This document shows, piece by piece, positions 1 to 9,218 of a stretch of 64,000 nt of DNA. Each line of letters opens with the position of its first letter. Within the stretch, counting starts at the first letter, position 1. This stretch comes from an uncultured Bacteroidales bacterium (lineage in GTDB: Bacteria; Bacteroidota; Bacteroidia; Bacteroidales; P3), in contig CAMUZR010000002.1 in the NCBI GenBank assembly GCA_947165255.1, positions 186,001-250,000 of the forward strand, read 5' to 3'. Both the position numbers and the translations under genes were made by a program. The notes beneath the pieces are model-generated. The model was not told the origin of the DNA. It did not search any database and was given only the letters and a program-made list of their open reading frames with translations.

Positions 1-318
1 TAATTCGTATATTTGCAGTCGGTTATGATATGTTATTAAGGTATTTTTTAGAATGATTCCAGATAGGCGGCTATCGTCAATGATAAAAAACTATCAAATT
101 GGAAATTAATAAAATAAACCGATTGCAATGTTAAAACATCTTATGACAAATTGCGGCAAGATGGCAATGGACAGGTTGGAATTCACCACCACCCAAAAAT
201 GCAAAAAAAATGGTTCGAACGAAGTTTTTTTCATGACCTAGCATTGCCGGCCAACTAGTGCATGTAGTACCTATCTTTTATTTGTAATCATAAATTATAA
301 CTTTAATACCGATAAGTA
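1..318 (+). promoter_or_regulatory. Leader region with TAnnTTTG element upstream of the C10 protease
   Basis: A TATATTTG element sits at 8-15, matching the Bacteroidota -7 consensus TAnnTTTG. If it drives the protease gene at 319, the transcript would carry a leader of about 290 bases. The stretch is AT-rich and has no open frame I can support. A weak A-run/T-run pairing around a TTCGAA palindrome lies near 200-230. A second promoter closer to the gene cannot be excluded. Confidence 0.4.
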
Positions 319-3201
319 ATGATAAAAAAAATTCCACTTTTCCTGATGCTATTGGCATCCTTCGGAATTGCCAATGCCGGCCCTGTGCCCCTTAGCAAAG
401 CCCGGCAGGTGGCATCCAATTTCGTCCAGCAAAAAGGACTGAAAATAGACCAAAAGGGTGGCTGGAATGATCTTTCTTCCGAGACTCCTTTTGAGGAATT
501 CTACATCCTCTCCGGCCCTGGTGGAAAGGGATTCGTATTGGTCAGCAAAGACGACCGTGTGATTCCCATCTTAGCCTATTCCGAGAGTAACACTTTTGAA
601 ACCAACGATATGCCAGAGAATATTATCGCCTGGCTGAGCGATTATGACAACCAAATCCGTTTCAATCGCGAGAACGACATTGCTCCCTCACCTCAAACCA
701 CTGCAAAATGGGAGGAACTAGAAAAAGGCGGAGCTAAGACTTCGGCCGACGTGGCCGACGAGGTGCCGCCTTTGCTGTCTACCACATGGAGTCAAAGTCC
801 TGGATACAACCGTTATTGCCCATGGCATGGTTCGATACAGACCCCAACTGGCTGTGTTGCCACCGCCATGGCCCAGATCATGAAATATTGGAACTGGCCG
901 CCAATCAACCGTGGTGCCATGGAATACACCTATTCATCTGCAGCCAGTGAGAATTATGATAATCAAGCCTATTCCAGCACACTCTCTTCCAACTTTGCCG
1001 ACACTGTTTTCGACTGGGAAAACATGCCAAACAATCTGACCAGCTCTTCAACCGAAACGGAGATAAACGCTGTAGCATCGCTTATGTACAATGTAGGCAT
1101 ATCGGTTAATATGTCATACGGCACAAGGGGAAGCGGAGCTGTAACATGTGTGTATAGCAATTATCAATTTCTTGGCGATCGAACCGAAGAGCGTTATGCT
1201 ACTACCGAAGTGGCTCTTAGGAACTATTTCCACTACAAATATACCACTAATGCCGTTTTCTCCTCAGATTTCACCAACAGCGAATGGATTGAAATGTTAA
1301 AAATGGAATTGAATGCAGGCAGACCCGTACTCTACGCCGGTCAAAGCCAGAGTGGTGGAGGCCATGCCTTTGTGCTCGACGGATATAATAGCAATAACTA
1401 TTTCCATGTAAACTGGGGTTGGGGGGGTACTGCCAATGCGTATTATGCTATCGGTGCGCTCAATCCTTTAGACGCTGGCACTGGTGCTTCGAGTTCGAAT
1501 CAGTACAATTACAGCAACAATGCCGTTATCGGCATAGAGCCAGCTGCTACTATCGAACCTGAAGATGGAACTACCACTGTCACTGCTCTTTCCCTTCAAC
1601 CATCGATGGGGTCGGTAACAGGCGGCGGCACCTACCCTAACTACAGTGGTGTCTTTATCCTTACCGCCACCCCTAATTCTGGATACCGTTTCCTGCAATG
1701 GACCGATGGCAATCGTGACAATCCCCGCTACCAAAAGGCCACGGGCGGCACTCAAATCTATACTGCCGTCTTCACCAGCACCACTGGCAACTCGTCCGCC
1801 TACAAATACTTCTATAATGAAGGAGACCCGTATTTTTCGTCTTATCCTCCCAGCTCATATATTCCCGAATGGGGTATTCAGCTGCCTTATTCCATGCTAG
1901 CCGACGCTGATTATCTGGACAAGGTTATTTTTAGAGTTTATTCCACAAATAATACAACAAGTGACTATGTGGTAAAAGTGTATTACGGGGGGCCTAGCAA
2001 TACCCCAGCATATACCAGTCCTACCCTCACGTATCCTGCTGGCGTAACCAAATTAGACTCAATAACACTGTCTTCTCCTTTACCCATTCGTCACACTGAT
2101 GGCGGTTGCGAAATGTACATCACCCTTACCAGTTCAAACGGGCGTAGGTGTTGTAAAGATGGCTCCTGCCCGTCTGAAGCACATTGGGATTATAAAAATA
2201 GTATTTGGGAGTCATATACTTCTTATCCATATTATATCAAAGCCCATTGTCAATCCAGTAATCTGCCAGCACCTACAGATTTAGCTGTAAACAATGTTAG
2301 CGCTAATGGTGCACAGTTGAGTTGGAATGCCCCGGCTGCCTCTTCGTCCCCTACCAGCTATGTGGTCGCCTACGGACAAGGCATTGTGCCCGATGCAATG
2401 GAACAGCAGGTCGTGACCAACAATACGATCACGCTGAGCAACCTAGCCAACAATACACGTTATTATGTCTTTGTCAAGGCTCGCTATCGCAACAACTTGG
2501 CCAGTAGCGAATGGGTTCGCGTTTCTTTCCGCACCCGGGACAACACCATTACCAACCCTGTTGAAGTCACCGTCCTGGCCAACGAAGAGGACTGGGGCAC
2601 CGTTTCGGGTTCAGGTGTTTATGCGGGAGGCTCCAACGTGACCATTTCTGCCACAGCCATGCCCCGCTTCCAATTCACACGCTGGCAAGATGGCAACACA
2701 GAAAGCACCCGCACCATCGTTCCCTCATCTGATGCCACCTACACTGCTTACTTCGAGCCGATAGGCTTCTCCTTCGAGGGACTCAGCGACGCCTCCTTCG
2801 GCACCGTCCAAGTGGAAGGCGAGGACAGCTGGACTGTAGGCTCCACTACCTATTATCCCTATCTATCCACCGTCTGCCTCACTGCCACCCCGGCCGCTGC
2901 CTTCCGACACTGGGACGACGGCAACACCACCAACCCCCGTTACTGCACCGTTACCGGAAACACTGTCCTCACTGCCCACTTCGATGCCTCTGGCAGCAAG
3001 GTGAGCGTTTCCGGCAACCAGCGCTCCCTTTCCGTATCAGTAGTCGAAGCGGCTCCCATAGCCGTCTACGACATGCTGGGACGTTGCGTCTTCCGCACTG
3101 AGGCCACCCCAGGCACTCCCACACATGTGGCCCTGTCGAACGCGGGGGTCTATCTGGTGCGCATCGGAACGGGATATGCTGAGAAAGTAGTGGTGAGGTA
3201 A
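319..3201 (+). CDS. Secreted C10 family (streptopain-like) cysteine protease with FN3, InlB-type repeats and T9SS sorting tail
   Basis: Secreted cysteine endopeptidase, 960 residues. A signal peptide covers residues 1-20 and a propeptide/Spi-like domain about 21-145. The C10 catalytic domain spans about 150-415, with nucleophile Cys179 in a TPTGCVATAMAQ motif, His349 in GGHAF, and the NWGWGG block at 365-370. Three glycine/tryptophan-rich repeats of the Listeria-Bacteroides (InlB B) kind follow near 425-492, 785-845 and 855-900, with an FN3-like module near 695-780. The last 55 residues (VYDMLGR ... GVYLVRI ... KVVVR) look like a T9SS type A sorting domain, so the enzyme is probably exported across the outer membrane and cleaved or anchored there. 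Family members such as SpeB degrade host or dietary proteins; the substrate here is unknown. The 66-residue gene and the lipoprotein downstream are probably co-transcribed. Confidence 0.9.
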   Translation: MIKKIPLFLMLLASFGIANAGPVPLSKARQVASNFVQQKGLKIDQKGGWNDLSSETPFEEFYILSGPGGKGFVLVSKDDRVIPILAYSESNTFETNDMPENIIAWLSDYDNQIRFNRENDIAPSPQTTAKWEELEKGGAKTSADVADEVPPLLSTTWSQSPGYNRYCPWHGSIQTPTGCVATAMAQIMKYWNWPPINRGAMEYTYSSAASENYDNQAYSSTLSSNFADTVFDWENMPNNLTSSSTETEINAVASLMYNVGISVNMSYGTRGSGAVTCVYSNYQFLGDRTEERYATTEVALRNYFHYKYTTNAVFSSDFTNSEWIEMLKMELNAGRPVLYAGQSQSGGGHAFVLDGYNSNNYFHVNWGWGGTANAYYAIGALNPLDAGTGASSSNQYNYSNNAVIGIEPAATIEPEDGTTTVTALSLQPSMGSVTGGGTYPNYSGVFILTATPNSGYRFLQWTDGNRDNPRYQKATGGTQIYTAVFTSTTGNSSAYKYFYNEGDPYFSSYPPSSYIPEWGIQLPYSMLADADYLDKVIFRVYSTNNTTSDYVVKVYYGGPSNTPAYTSPTLTYPAGVTKLDSITLSSPLPIRHTDGGCEMYITLTSSNGRRCCKDGSCPSEAHWDYKNSIWESYTSYPYYIKAHCQSSNLPAPTDLAVNNVSANGAQLSWNAPAASSSPTSYVVAYGQGIVPDAMEQQVVTNNTITLSNLANNTRYYVFVKARYRNNLASSEWVRVSFRTRDNTITNPVEVTVLANEEDWGTVSGSGVYAGGSNVTISATAMPRFQFTRWQDGNTESTRTIVPSSDATYTAYFEPIGFSFEGLSDASFGTVQVEGEDSWTVGSTTYYPYLSTVCLTATPAAAFRHWDDGNTTNPRYCTVTGNTVLTAHFDASGSKVSVSGNQRSLSVSVVEAAPIAVYDMLGRCVFRTEATPGTPTHVALSNAGVYLVRIGTGYAEKVVVR

Positions 3202-3235
3202 CCGTTCATTTCATAAACCATTAAATCTGAACAAG

Positions 3236-3436
3236 ATGAAAACAAGATATGTCAAACCCAGGACGACGGTAGTTTCTTTCAAGGTGGAGAATGGCTTCGC
3301 AAGCGTCAATGGCGTAAACGAAGACATTGTCTTCTTCCATTTTCTTGAGGACAACCAAGGGAGCGGACGTTTCGGCAACGACCAATTCCGCGACCTTTCA
3401 AACGATAACAACGACTATAGTTTCTTTGGAGATTAA
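3236..3436 (+). CDS. Small 66-residue protein between protease and lipoprotein
   Basis: No recognised family. It begins MKTRYVKPRTTVV, a lysine/arginine-rich start resembling many short Bacteroidota proteins found next to secreted proteins. The middle is acidic and the tail is rich in Asn/Asp/Phe (NDNNDYSFFGD). There is no signal peptide or membrane segment. It lies 34 bases after the protease stop and 3 bases before the lipoprotein start, which is why I accept it as real: the three genes look like one operon. Possible roles are an inhibitor, chaperone or secretion helper for the protease, but nothing in the sequence shows which. Genuine C10 inhibitors (Spi type) are larger and exported, so it is not an obvious one. 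Confidence 0.65.
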   Translation: MKTRYVKPRTTVVSFKVENGFASVNGVNEDIVFFHFLEDNQGSGRFGNDQFRDLSNDNNDYSFFGD

Positions 3437-3439
3437 GAT

Positions 3440-5386
3440 ATGAACAGCATAAAGCAATACCTAAAACATAAGGCCGTGAGTGGCGCGCTTGTTTCGCTTG
3501 CGGCCGCAGCGCTGCTTTGCACCTCTTGCAGCAAAGATGAGGAGGTGACCCTCCGGGTGATGGCCGAGAACTACCAAGGCCATGCCAAGACTTATGTGGG
3601 CGACGACCTCGTCACCTACTGGTCCGACGGCGACCAGGTGGTGATTAACGGTACGGCCAAGGAGGTACAGATAGCGACAACGGGCTCACAGCCGACCTGC
3701 TATATTTATAATGTGCAGTCGGCAAGCAACTACTGGTCGGTCTATCCGGCTTCCATCACGTCCACCTCGACCAGCTTCGGCTCTGACGGTTCCATCACGG
3801 GCCTCACGCTGCCCGCCACTCAAAGCTATACCGTTGTCGATGGTCGGCAGGTAGTGCCTACGGTGATGGCGGCCTACCTCAACACGCCCACGGGCACTAT
3901 CAACTACTACAATGCCTGCATCGCCCTGAAAATCACACTTCAGAATACCTACAGCCGCGACCTGCACCTAAGCAAGGTGACGGTGAGGGACAACGATGCC
4001 CCCCTTTGCGGCCCCTTCAACATGACCGGGGTACGCACGGGCAACCCCTCCCTTGTGTATGCCGGCGGCGCCTCTGTGCCCGACGAGCACAAACAGGTGG
4101 AACTTTCCTTCGGCACCGACCGTCTGACGCTCGTCCCCACTGCCACAGTGACGGTGTACGTCATCCTTCCGCCTACCGACAGCTACACGGATAATAAGTT
4201 CACCATTGAAGTAGCGGCTATGGACGGCGACCACGACGGTGAGACGGTGTATGAATTCTCCCACACCCAGTCCGCCGCGGCCAGCGGTGCCATCGGCCGC
4301 AACTGGCTTGCGCCCATCAGCGTGGAACTCAACGACCCTCACACCTTGGTGCTGAAGGGGAAAGGCGTAGAGGGGAATCCCTACCGTATTTCCACGGTGG
4401 ACGATTTCGTGAGCATGCAGAACCTGGTTGACAAGGGCTATGAACCCATCGGCGACGGAGCACCCTTCGCCAGCGCCTACTATGTCCTAGAGTACTCGAT
4501 AAGTCTGACGAACAATGCGCCCATCGTCATCAAGCCCATCGGCACTGCGCGAAACAATTTCACAGGCACTTTCGACGGACAGGGCAACACGCTTTATAAC
4601 CTGAGCCTCACTGGAGGCCTCTTCGGCCATTTGGGCCCCGGTGCCACCGTCCGCCACCTGAAAGTGCAGAACGCCACTGTAGACATGCAGGACGCCACGG
4701 CAGGCGGAGTGTTCTGTGCCCATGCCAACCGTGCCACTATCGACCACTGCCAGGTGACCGGGACGGTCGATTTCCTGAATATGCCTGCCAGTCGGGCTGC
4801 CTACGTGGGTGGCATTGTGGGCGAAGCCATCGCCTTCGACCAAAGCCATTCGACCATACTCAACTGCCACTGTGGTGCCAGGGTGGCTGCGGCATACTCT
4901 TCGGCGATCCACCGTGTGGGCGGCATTGTTGGGCATCTGCAAAACAGCACCGTCTTCAACAGCTACACAATGCATTTCGACTTAGCCAGACCCGATGCCA
5001 ACAGCCACACCATCTGGGCCAATGAGGCCTACGCAGGCGGCATCGTGGGGCGCATGGACGGCGACTCATACGTGGTGAACTGCTACTTTGGGGTGTACGA
5101 CGACTTCTATAACGAGACCTCAGGCCTGACGGGCGACATCTGTGGCGAGCTGACCTCCAACGCACATATCGTCAGGTGCTACCATCGCGGCCGGGTTTAT
5201 GCCAAGGGCACCCCTGACCCAGATTATTTGGCGGGCAATTACCCATATACTAACGACAGTTTCTCACTGAGCAATGGCTCATTAGGTTCAAAACTGAATG
5301 AGTATGTAAGCCAGATGTCGAGGTTGGGACTGCTTAGTTGGACCGTTCCCAGCCAGACCAACCATGCGCCCTACCTTAGTTACTGA
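3440..5386 (+). CDS. GLUG-repeat, fimbrillin-like surface lipoprotein
   Basis: Lipoprotein of 648 residues. The signal peptide ends in lipobox LCTSC with acylated Cys30. The N-terminal half, with a YWSDGDQVVING element near residue 60 followed by beta-rich sequence, resembles the fimbrillin/FimA-Mfa2-like domains of Bacteroidales. The C-terminal half carries GLUG-like repeats (GGIVG ... VVNCYF patterns about 360-600) that usually form beta-solenoids and occur in adhesins. It is probably displayed on the cell surface. It follows the 66-residue gene by 3 bases, and a strong hairpin terminator lies 49 bases downstream. Its partner and ligand are unknown. Confidence 0.75.
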   Translation: MNSIKQYLKHKAVSGALVSLAAAALLCTSCSKDEEVTLRVMAENYQGHAKTYVGDDLVTYWSDGDQVVINGTAKEVQIATTGSQPTCYIYNVQSASNYWSVYPASITSTSTSFGSDGSITGLTLPATQSYTVVDGRQVVPTVMAAYLNTPTGTINYYNACIALKITLQNTYSRDLHLSKVTVRDNDAPLCGPFNMTGVRTGNPSLVYAGGASVPDEHKQVELSFGTDRLTLVPTATVTVYVILPPTDSYTDNKFTIEVAAMDGDHDGETVYEFSHTQSAAASGAIGRNWLAPISVELNDPHTLVLKGKGVEGNPYRISTVDDFVSMQNLVDKGYEPIGDGAPFASAYYVLEYSISLTNNAPIVIKPIGTARNNFTGTFDGQGNTLYNLSLTGGLFGHLGPGATVRHLKVQNATVDMQDATAGGVFCAHANRATIDHCQVTGTVDFLNMPASRAAYVGGIVGEAIAFDQSHSTILNCHCGARVAAAYSSAIHRVGGIVGHLQNSTVFNSYTMHFDLARPDANSHTIWANEAYAGGIVGRMDGDSYVVNCYFGVYDDFYNETSGLTGDICGELTSNAHIVRCYHRGRVYAKGTPDPDYLAGNYPYTNDSFSLSNGSLGSKLNEYVSQMSRLGLLSWTVPSQTNHAPYLSY

Positions 5387-5434
5387 CGCCACGGCGGCTG
5401 CCGCTTTCGATATATATCAAACCACCTATATTTT

Positions 5435-5462
5435 AAAAGCCCACATGCGTGGGCTTTTTTTT
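5435..5462 (+). terminator. Intrinsic terminator after the protease operon
   Basis: A 10-bp perfect stem (AAAAGCCCAC / GTGGGCTTTT) with loop ATGC, running into a T tract, 49 bases after the lipoprotein stop. Confidence 0.9.
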
Positions 5463-5722
5463 CAGCTTCTAACATGCCGGAAGGGGGGTATGTGTATTGG
5501 TCTTTTTAATGTGATGAATTGATTTCAAGTTGAATACAGAAAGTGCATTCCTATCGTCACTTGTGCGAATAAAGAAATAATCCGTCCCAATAGTATTCAT
5601 ACATAACCTTTTATCTGAAAATTAATTGCAAAAAGTAAAGCGAAGGTATAATAAATTGAAAAAACCACAACAATATTTCAATTATTGCGTTATTGTGAAA
5701 ATTAATATTAAAACAAATAATT
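5463..5722 (+). promoter_or_regulatory. AT-rich upstream region of the first WYL gene with inverted repeat
   Basis: No gene is visible here. An 8-bp inverted repeat AATTGAAA ... TTTCAATT with a 14-base spacer occupies 5654-5683, about 40 bases before the start codon. It could be an operator for the WYL regulator itself (autoregulation), which is inference. I found no clean TAnnTTTG element. Confidence 0.35.
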
Positions 5723-6787
5723 ATGGGTAATCAAAAGCAGATACGCAAACGCCATTGTATACTGGACCACTGCCTACGGGACACAATGCACGAATATACG
5801 TTGGACGACCTACTGAGAACGGTGAACCGCTCACTGGCCGAGCTGGGACAGCGTCCGGTGAGCGAGCGCCAGCTGTACAACGATATTTCATACTTTCAAA
5901 GCGAAGAGGGCTACGGAGCCAAGCTGGAAACCTACCGCATTGTGCGGAACGACGAGAAGGGGCGCAACCGGTCGTATGTGGCCTACCGCTATCCCGACCC
6001 CAACTACAGCATTCAACAGCTGCAGCTGCCCGAACTGCAACTGCGTTTCTTCCGCGCCATCATACAAGGTATGCTCAACTTCAACGGCACTCCCCTGCAG
6101 GACTGGCTGACAAGCCATTACGACAAACTAATGGAATATAACGACGGCCTCATACAGGACAATTGTGTAATGATGGACATCAACCCTTACATCGGAGGGG
6201 TGAAGGCAAAGGAGTGGGTGCAGACTTTCGAGAAGGCCTTCATGGCCATTATTGACCACCACAGCCTCAATATCAAAGTGGACACGACGGTCTTCGGACA
6301 GGTTGTGGGAGTTTTCCATCCGGTGTTCATGCGGCAGTACAACCGCCGCTGGTATATGCTGGGGGTGATGGAGGACAACCGGAGCAGCATAGTGGTTCTG
6401 CCCATCGACTTGGTGCAGAGCATCGAATTCGCCAGCGTGCCCTACTACATGTATCCCTTCAACCCCAATGAGTATTTCGAGGACATAGTGGGAGTGTACA
6501 ACCCCGACACGCCTGTGCTGGACGTGCACTTGAGATTTTACGGCTGGCTGGCCAAACACCTAGAGTTTAACCCCATCCACGGTTCGCAGCGCAGTCACTG
6601 GACCGTGGTGAACGGCGAGAAAGCGCTAGAGGTGCACTTGAGCGTGAAGCATAATATCGAGCTGGAGAACCTGCTCATGAGCTACTCTGGTATGCTGGAG
6701 GTGATAGGGCCGGAGGAATTGGTGGACGTGCACAAGAAACACCTGATTAACGGCTGCAAGAAGAATGGGATAAAGGTAGAAGAATAG
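5723..6787 (+). CDS. WYL-domain transcriptional regulator (paralogue 1)
   Basis: Putative ligand-sensing regulator of 354 residues. The N-terminal ~95 residues form a helical, HTH-like region (YTLDDLLRTVN, VSERQLYNDI near residues 25-55), and the WYL core lies around 165-240 with the signature Trp210-Tyr211-Met212 in RRWYMLG. A C-terminal WCX-like region carries a conserved 'NP.HGSQ' segment. In known WYL proteins the HTH binds DNA and the WYL domain binds nucleic acid or a nucleotide-like ligand. The gene at 9265-10323 is a clear paralogue sharing the same blocks (ILD.C.RDT, VSERQLY.DI, RWY.LGV, YPFNP.EYF.D.VGV). The two flank an unknown gene, which suggests a shared regulatory circuit. Confidence 0.85.
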   Translation: MGNQKQIRKRHCILDHCLRDTMHEYTLDDLLRTVNRSLAELGQRPVSERQLYNDISYFQSEEGYGAKLETYRIVRNDEKGRNRSYVAYRYPDPNYSIQQLQLPELQLRFFRAIIQGMLNFNGTPLQDWLTSHYDKLMEYNDGLIQDNCVMMDINPYIGGVKAKEWVQTFEKAFMAIIDHHSLNIKVDTTVFGQVVGVFHPVFMRQYNRRWYMLGVMEDNRSSIVVLPIDLVQSIEFASVPYYMYPFNPNEYFEDIVGVYNPDTPVLDVHLRFYGWLAKHLEFNPIHGSQRSHWTVVNGEKALEVHLSVKHNIELENLLMSYSGMLEVIGPEELVDVHKKHLINGCKKNGIKVEE

Positions 6788-6843
6788 CCCGCCGCCGTCC
6801 CCTGTCCCGCGATGCGATGCAAGCTGTGCCGGGAAGATATTGA

Positions 6844-6881
6844 AACAGACAAGGCCGCGCTCAGGCGCGGCCTTGTCTGTT
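6844..6881. terminator. Long perfect hairpin between convergent genes
   Basis: A perfect 17-bp stem with 4-base loop TCAG lies between the WYL gene (+) and the 572-residue gene (-). The outer A/T pairs and its location suggest a shared bidirectional terminator, although no extended T run follows on the plus side. Confidence 0.7.
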
Positions 6882-6930
6882 AGTGCTGGGTCCGTTCTGC
6901 CCCCCATAAGCAGTGCGGGGGGCGGCGGGA

Positions 6931-8649
6931 CTATTCGGGGTAGATGATTTGCAGGCCGTAGCAGCTTTCGAGGGCACCTTCCTTTATTTCAACTATGGTG
7001 TCGGGCAGGGCGATGCTTTGGAGGGCACCGTTGTAGCGGAAGGCGTCGGTACCGATGTAGCGGACCGAGTATTCGTTCCAGTTGTAGAAAACGGCGGCCG
7101 GGAGTTTGATATGCGGCTCGCGGGCATCCATACTGATGAGTTCCAGCTCGTTGCCGAAGACTATCTTAAAAAAGAAATGGCCGTAAGGGCGGTCCACCTC
7201 GATATATTCGCCAGAGCCAATCTGGTAGCCGTTGCTGCCGTCGGGGTCGGCGGAGTATTTCCGGCCTTTGACGGCGGAGCCGGTGACGACCTTCTTGTAC
7301 TGGCCGTCGACGTATTTGATAGAGCAGTGGGGCGAGAGGCGGATGACACCGAACCAGCCGGTGCCCACACGGAGCTCTTCATTCATCCACTTGATTTTGC
7401 CTTGGTTGCAGAGGAGGATATGGGAACCGACAATTTGAGCCTTTTCAAACCAAGTGTCGTCGTTCAGCGGAAGGCCGTAGCCGATGATGTTGAAACCACG
7501 TTGGCTGTCGCGCAGGAGCACGTTGGGACCCACGAAGTCGAGGAACTCGGAGATGTAGAAGTCTTCGCTGTTGTCGACCAGGATTTCGTTGGCGAGGGTT
7601 TGCACCTGCTCGTCGGTGAGGGTGTCCCAGTGGTCGGTGTAGATGGCGTTTTTGCCGCTGATGAGGTACTGGAAAGTGTCGTTCAGCTCTATTTTCAGAC
7701 CGTTGGTGAAGACGATGCCGGTGGCGGGGGTTTTGTCGTCGTTGTGGAAGACGGCCAGCTCGTTCTGAATCTGATAGCTGTCGCAGCGGTCGACGGCCAC
7801 GCGGAGGTCTTTGGTGCGGCAGACAAGCATGTAGGCGCCCTTGTCCAGTTTGCACACCAGGAATTTTTCCTCTTCGTTCTTAGGGTCGAGCAGTTCGCCG
7901 GAGGCGAGGACGGGAATGGCGCCGCTCTGGATTTGGGCATGCCACTCTTTGGGGTAGTCGAGATACTCCGAGTTGCAGAAGGCATATTTGTGCCCGCCCA
8001 AATGGGCGATGAAGTTGAAGTTGGAGCCGTCGAATGAGGTGCGCTTGATGGCGAGGACGTCGGCAAAGGCAAGCTGGTCGGGGTTCCAGAGGGTTTTGCC
8101 GTTGCGTATGAGTACGCAGCGGTCGTCGCTTTTGCGGAAGGCCTTGAGGAAGTCGCGGCCGAAACGGTCGGGCTCGATGCGGTAGTAGTCGGTGAAGGGG
8201 AGCAACTGTCCCTGGCGGATAAGGTAGCAGGTAGAGTCGCGGGTGATTTCGGTGGGGTTGAGGATGTCGAGGTAGAACTTGATATAGTCGGGTTGCATGC
8301 GCAGGCACATAATGGACTGATGCCACTCGGGAAGGAGGGGATGGCCGTTGAGGAAGATGTTGTAGGCGCCGTGCCAGAAGACTTTGGTCACCTCAGGCGA
8401 GAGGCGGTCTTCGTTGTCGTAGTGGTCGAAAGCGATGGTGCGGTCGTGGATGTTAAGGCTATACCATATTCCGTCGTCGAGGCCTTGGAGGGCCAGAGGC
8501 TTGCCTTCGGGGTTGACGGTGGCGATTTTTTCATACCAGTGGTTGAACAGCTCGGCACCGTCGGCGTTGGTGAGGTTGTAGAGGCCGTTGTTTTCAACCA
8601 GGTTCACAATAGTACCTTCAGGTAGTTGGTAGGATTCTGCGATATTCAT
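6931..8649 (-). CDS. Unrecognised 572-residue cytoplasmic protein with C-terminal BspA-type LRR motif
   Basis: I do not recognise a family for the first ~500 residues. There is no signal peptide, lipobox or membrane span, so the protein is probably cytoplasmic. Composition is balanced, with many short segments of the pattern 'IRNGKTLWNP', 'LLRDSQRGFNIIGYG', 'ILLCNQGKIKWMNEE', suggesting beta-rich repeat units. The last ~45 residues (RYIGTDAFRYNGALQSIALP followed by a second turn) match the LRR_5/BspA leucine-rich repeat. Surface BspA proteins carry many such repeats; here there are only about one and a half, at the very end. It sits alone on the minus strand between two paralogous WYL regulators, with its own TAnnTTTG element at 8785-8792. 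Its role is unknown, but a link to the WYL genes is plausible. Confidence 0.75.
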   Translation of the reverse strand: MNIAESYQLPEGTIVNLVENNGLYNLTNADGAELFNHWYEKIATVNPEGKPLALQGLDDGIWYSLNIHDRTIAFDHYDNEDRLSPEVTKVFWHGAYNIFLNGHPLLPEWHQSIMCLRMQPDYIKFYLDILNPTEITRDSTCYLIRQGQLLPFTDYYRIEPDRFGRDFLKAFRKSDDRCVLIRNGKTLWNPDQLAFADVLAIKRTSFDGSNFNFIAHLGGHKYAFCNSEYLDYPKEWHAQIQSGAIPVLASGELLDPKNEEEKFLVCKLDKGAYMLVCRTKDLRVAVDRCDSYQIQNELAVFHNDDKTPATGIVFTNGLKIELNDTFQYLISGKNAIYTDHWDTLTDEQVQTLANEILVDNSEDFYISEFLDFVGPNVLLRDSQRGFNIIGYGLPLNDDTWFEKAQIVGSHILLCNQGKIKWMNEELRVGTGWFGVIRLSPHCSIKYVDGQYKKVVTGSAVKGRKYSADPDGSNGYQIGSGEYIEVDRPYGHFFFKIVFGNELELISMDAREPHIKLPAAVFYNWNEYSVRYIGTDAFRYNGALQSIALPDTIVEIKEGALESCYGLQIIYPE

Positions 8650-8784
8650 TATTTACTGTTATTTCGAGGGATAGAAACGAAGTCTGTCCGATGTTTTTGC
8701 CATTTTTCAGAGGCTGCCTCTAACGCTGTCGGATGCCGCCGGGGTGGCAAGGGCAGGACGGGGCGATGCCTTTTAATGAGATTG

Positions 8785-8792
8785 CAAAAATA
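8785..8792 (-). promoter_or_regulatory. -7 promoter element for the 572-residue gene
   Basis: The minus strand reads TATTTTTG, matching TAnnTTTG, about 135 bases upstream of the ATG at 8649. No clear -33 element was found. Confidence 0.5.
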
Positions 8793-8936
8793 CGCTTTTT
8801 TTATGGAATAGACAGTTTTTTAAAGTTAAAAATCACTCCTTTTAAGGCATGGGTGCCGAGCCATGCCCCGTCGGCACTGAATGCCGCGGACGGGAGGAAG
8901 CACCGCCCTGGGGCGTGTTGATAGATTGTATTTCAT

Positions 8937-9008
8937 TTGTTTTTTATTTGCATTTTGTTTTTCATTGATAAACTAAATACAAATAAAATGCAAACTAAAT
9001 AAAAACAA
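8937..9008. repeat. AT-rich imperfect inverted repeat
   Basis: The left arm (8937-8960, TTTGTTTTTTATTTGCATTT...) is the reverse complement of the right arm (8981-9008) apart from a 4-base gap and single changes; both arms contain the GCATTTT core. It lies in the otherwise empty 8650-9264 interval between the divergent 572-residue gene and the second WYL gene. It may be a regulator-binding site. The rest of this interval holds no supported gene. Confidence 0.45.
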
Positions 9009-9218
9009 AAAGGCGAAGGAAGGGCGACTATGACGGGGGCGGAAGAATGGGAAAGGAGATGCCGAAAGGTTGGAAAAAATGAATTTAAGGTGGGCGAAAA
9101 TTGTTTTTTGTCGGCCGAAAGGGTGCGGAGGGAAAAATTTTCAAAAAAAGAAATCGGTGAATTTGTTACCTTGTTGGGTGTTTGAGGTGTTTTTTTTCTT
9201 CAGAAAATAAAAAAAATG

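Noticed and set aside
6913..8037. 374-codon plus-strand frame rich in Val/Ala/Glu
   Set aside because: Antisense shadow of the 572-residue gene; composition is that of a reverse frame and it has no domain.
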